Part shown: in pieces, positions 62,198 through 64,000 of the stretch
How positions within the stretch are numbered: position 1 is the stretch's first letter
How the letters are laid out: each line of letters starts with the position of its first letter
Source: Bathymodiolus brooksi
Lineage: Eukaryota > Mollusca > Bivalvia > Mytilida > Modiolidae
Length of the DNA: 64,000 nt
Assembly: GCA_963680875.1 (NCBI GenBank)
Contig: OY804578.1
Span: 97,741,689 to 97,805,688, forward strand
Direction of reading: 5' to 3'
Made by a program: the position numbers and the translations under genes
The notes under the pieces: model-generated
Database searches by the model: none
What the model was told of the DNA's origin: nothing
What the model saw: only the letters and a program-made list of their open reading frames with translations

Positions 62198-62459
62198 TTA
62201 TGGTTATGGTGTTTAAAGCCACTTTCAACAATATTTCAGCTATATTGTGGCGGTCAGTTTTATTGGTGGAGGAAACCAGAGTACCCAGAGAAAACCACAG
62301 ACCTGTCGCAAGTTACTGACAAACTTTATCACATAATATTGTATCGAGTACACCTCACCATGAGCGGGATTCGAACTCACAACTTTAATGGTGATAGGCA
62401 TTGATTGCATAGATAGTTGTAAATCCAACTACCATACGATCACCACCACAACAGCTCCC
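62198..62459 (-). mobile_element. tRNA-derived SINE, family A
   Basis: Well preserved minus copy: gtgtttaaagccactttcaa, 'ggtggaggaaaccagagtac', B-box complement 'gggattcgaactcac', and end 'ccatacgatcaccaccacaa'. Confidence 0.85.
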
Positions 62460-63577
62460 AAACATTTTAAATTATAACTTATGTTTTAGTTTTTGAAAAA
62501 AAAAACAAAAACAAAAACATACAAACAAAAAAATCAATGTCTTGGCACCAAAAAATAATAATATTCCTCTACAATTACCTCAACCATTCTCATTACAGAA
62601 CTGGATAAGTATACAATACACTATAACATATCCATAACAGTATACAATTGGCAACATATATTTTACTGTGAGGTTTTTGACGAACTAATTACCTTGACCT
62701 CAAATAAATGTGATATAACAAAATTGTAACAATAATATTTCAAACTCACAAAGAGGAATGGTTTGTGTTGTTGTGTGATTGGCGAGTTTATACACTGATT
62801 TACAAAATAATTTTCATGATCACTGTCAATTTTGATTATACATGTATAAATTTGATATTTATTTATACATTATAAATATATTACAACAAATTTTGCTGGG
62901 TTTGGGTTTCCATAGACTGGCCACCATGTTTTGACTGATGGCACTTCAATAATATTGCACATTAATTATCAAAATAAAATAATTCGCTTTAAGGTTTTCA
63001 TAAAGTGATCATCTTGTATAAAATCAACAAAAACAAATAGATAATTAACAGTAAACAAAACAATATTTTGCTGCCTATGGCTTTCCATAGAATGATGACA
63101 GTGTCTTAACAAAAAAACAACAATTAATGACACCAAACAAAACAATATGTATTTCATGATCGTTGCATTTCCACAGCAAACTTGTTTTGACCTTCTATAA
63201 CTACAATTCCACAGTGTACGTATTTCACAGAAGATCTACAGCCCTACCCACCAAAATTGGGTCAAGCCTACCAAGAATAAAAAGATGTTGGAAAAACTGT
63301 CTATGTACCATTTACAGTAGGCAGGGTCAGATTATCCTATATGCTAGTATAGGCTGCAGCCTAGGGCCCCTCAAGCTTGGGAATTTGCAATAAGTTTACT
63401 TCAAGATATGTAAATGTCGCTAAAATATATCATGAGTAAAAATTATTCAAGACGGATGCGGGTGAGTTAGAGGGGGACTCCGTCTGAGGGAGGCCCATAA
63501 TTTCATTAGCCTAGGGGAACCAAAAGGCCCTGAGAGCACATCAAATAGCAGAAAATTGTGCAATAATTAATAAGTTG
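62460..63577. other. AT-rich intergenic, no gene
   Basis: 62900-63130 contains two loosely similar ~130-bp stretches ('tttccatag...atgatgacagtg'). 63323-63540 has 'gcctagggcccc' and 'aggccctgagagc' resembling a decayed hAT-type element. No coding sequence is supported. Confidence 0.4.
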
Positions 63578-63835
63578 AGGGCCCGGGTGGCTCAATGAGT
63601 TAGGTAGTTGGATTATCTAACAACTCATACAAGCCTATCACCAATACGGCATGGGTTCACGCCTCGGCTTTGTAAATTACAAAAAAGGGTGCACTCGACT
63701 CGTAGCCGCAAGTGATAAAGTTTACCAGTTACTTGCCCATGATCGCTGGTTCTCTCCAGATACTCCAGCTTCTTCCACCACTAAAACTGGTTGCCATGAT
63801 ATAGCTGAAATACTCCTGAAAGTGGCATTAAAAAT
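63578..63835 (+). mobile_element. tRNA-derived SINE, family B
   Basis: Plus copy: gggcccgggtggctcaatga, B box 'gggttcacgcc', 'gcactcgactcgtagccgca' and 3' domain 'gatatagctgaaatactcct', with an A-rich tail. Confidence 0.85.
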
Positions 63836-64000
63836 AAAAAAAAAAATAAAAAAAAAATTAATAAGTTAGAAATACATGTAGAAAGTGACCTTGTTTATGA
63901 CAATTCATAATTATAAATTCATACAATGCATTATTTTGTGGAAGTAATATGTGTGTAATATGTGTGTAAAAGTGTTGACTGTATTACATTATGCATGAAG

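Noticed and set aside
1..64000. Autonomous retrotransposon or endogenous viral coding regions
   Set aside because: No reverse transcriptase, integrase, gag, capsid or replicase motif was found on either strand by reading the open frames.

Overview
The window is invertebrate nuclear DNA, AT-rich and full of introns and transposons. It is most likely from a mollusc and probably a bivalve. Three things point there: dispersed tRNA-derived SINEs ending in a 'ttgttgaaagtggcgttaaacacc' type 3' domain, a repeat at 59.34-59.57 kb whose wording I recognise from mussel-type genomes, and many short TIR and foldback elements. This assignment is inference; no species can be named from the sequence.

Only two protein-coding genes can be supported, and they lie head to head. 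RPL14 (ribosomal protein eL14) runs on the minus strand from 34041 to 15887 in five coding exons. LDHD (mitochondrial FAD-dependent D-lactate dehydrogenase) runs on the plus strand from 34162 to 56024 in twelve constitutive-or-alternative exon positions. Their start codons are 120 bp apart, which implies a compact bidirectional promoter with ETS-like sites and a TOP-like pyrimidine start on the RPL14 side.

The most notable biology is in LDHD. The exon that carries the two metal-binding histidines ([10 protein letters not shown]) is present twice, as 11a (112 nt) and 11b (115 nt). Both copies have intact splice sites and the same phases, and only 18 nt separate them. That spacer is too short to be spliced out, and joining both exons would shift the frame, so the pair should be strictly mutually exclusive. 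Decayed partial copies of exon 2 and exon 5 also sit in the same gene. RPL14 intron 3 holds three almost identical 84-nt units with a terminal stem and box C/D-like geometry; they are candidate snoRNAs.

The rest is repeats. 1-15.9 kb: no supported gene; a TIR element with a RecQ-like fragment (1.1-1.8 kb), a 44-bp satellite with an 11-mer higher-order repeat (5.17-7.06 kb), a TA-flanked TIR element (11.1-12.8 kb) and a long foldback (13.0-14.9 kb). 15.9-34.0 kb: RPL14, with introns carrying X-box-bearing repeats, a CCATGG minisatellite element, and a nest of foldbacks inserted into one another (29.9-33.7 kb). 34.2-56.0 kb: LDHD; intron 1 holds two foldback elements with perfect 9-bp target duplications, each carrying a broken RecQ-like Walker A exon, and intron 3 ends in a 25-bp minisatellite that runs straight into the exon 4 splice acceptor. 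56.0-64.0 kb: LDHD 3'UTR, then repeat-bearing intergenic DNA with no supported gene.
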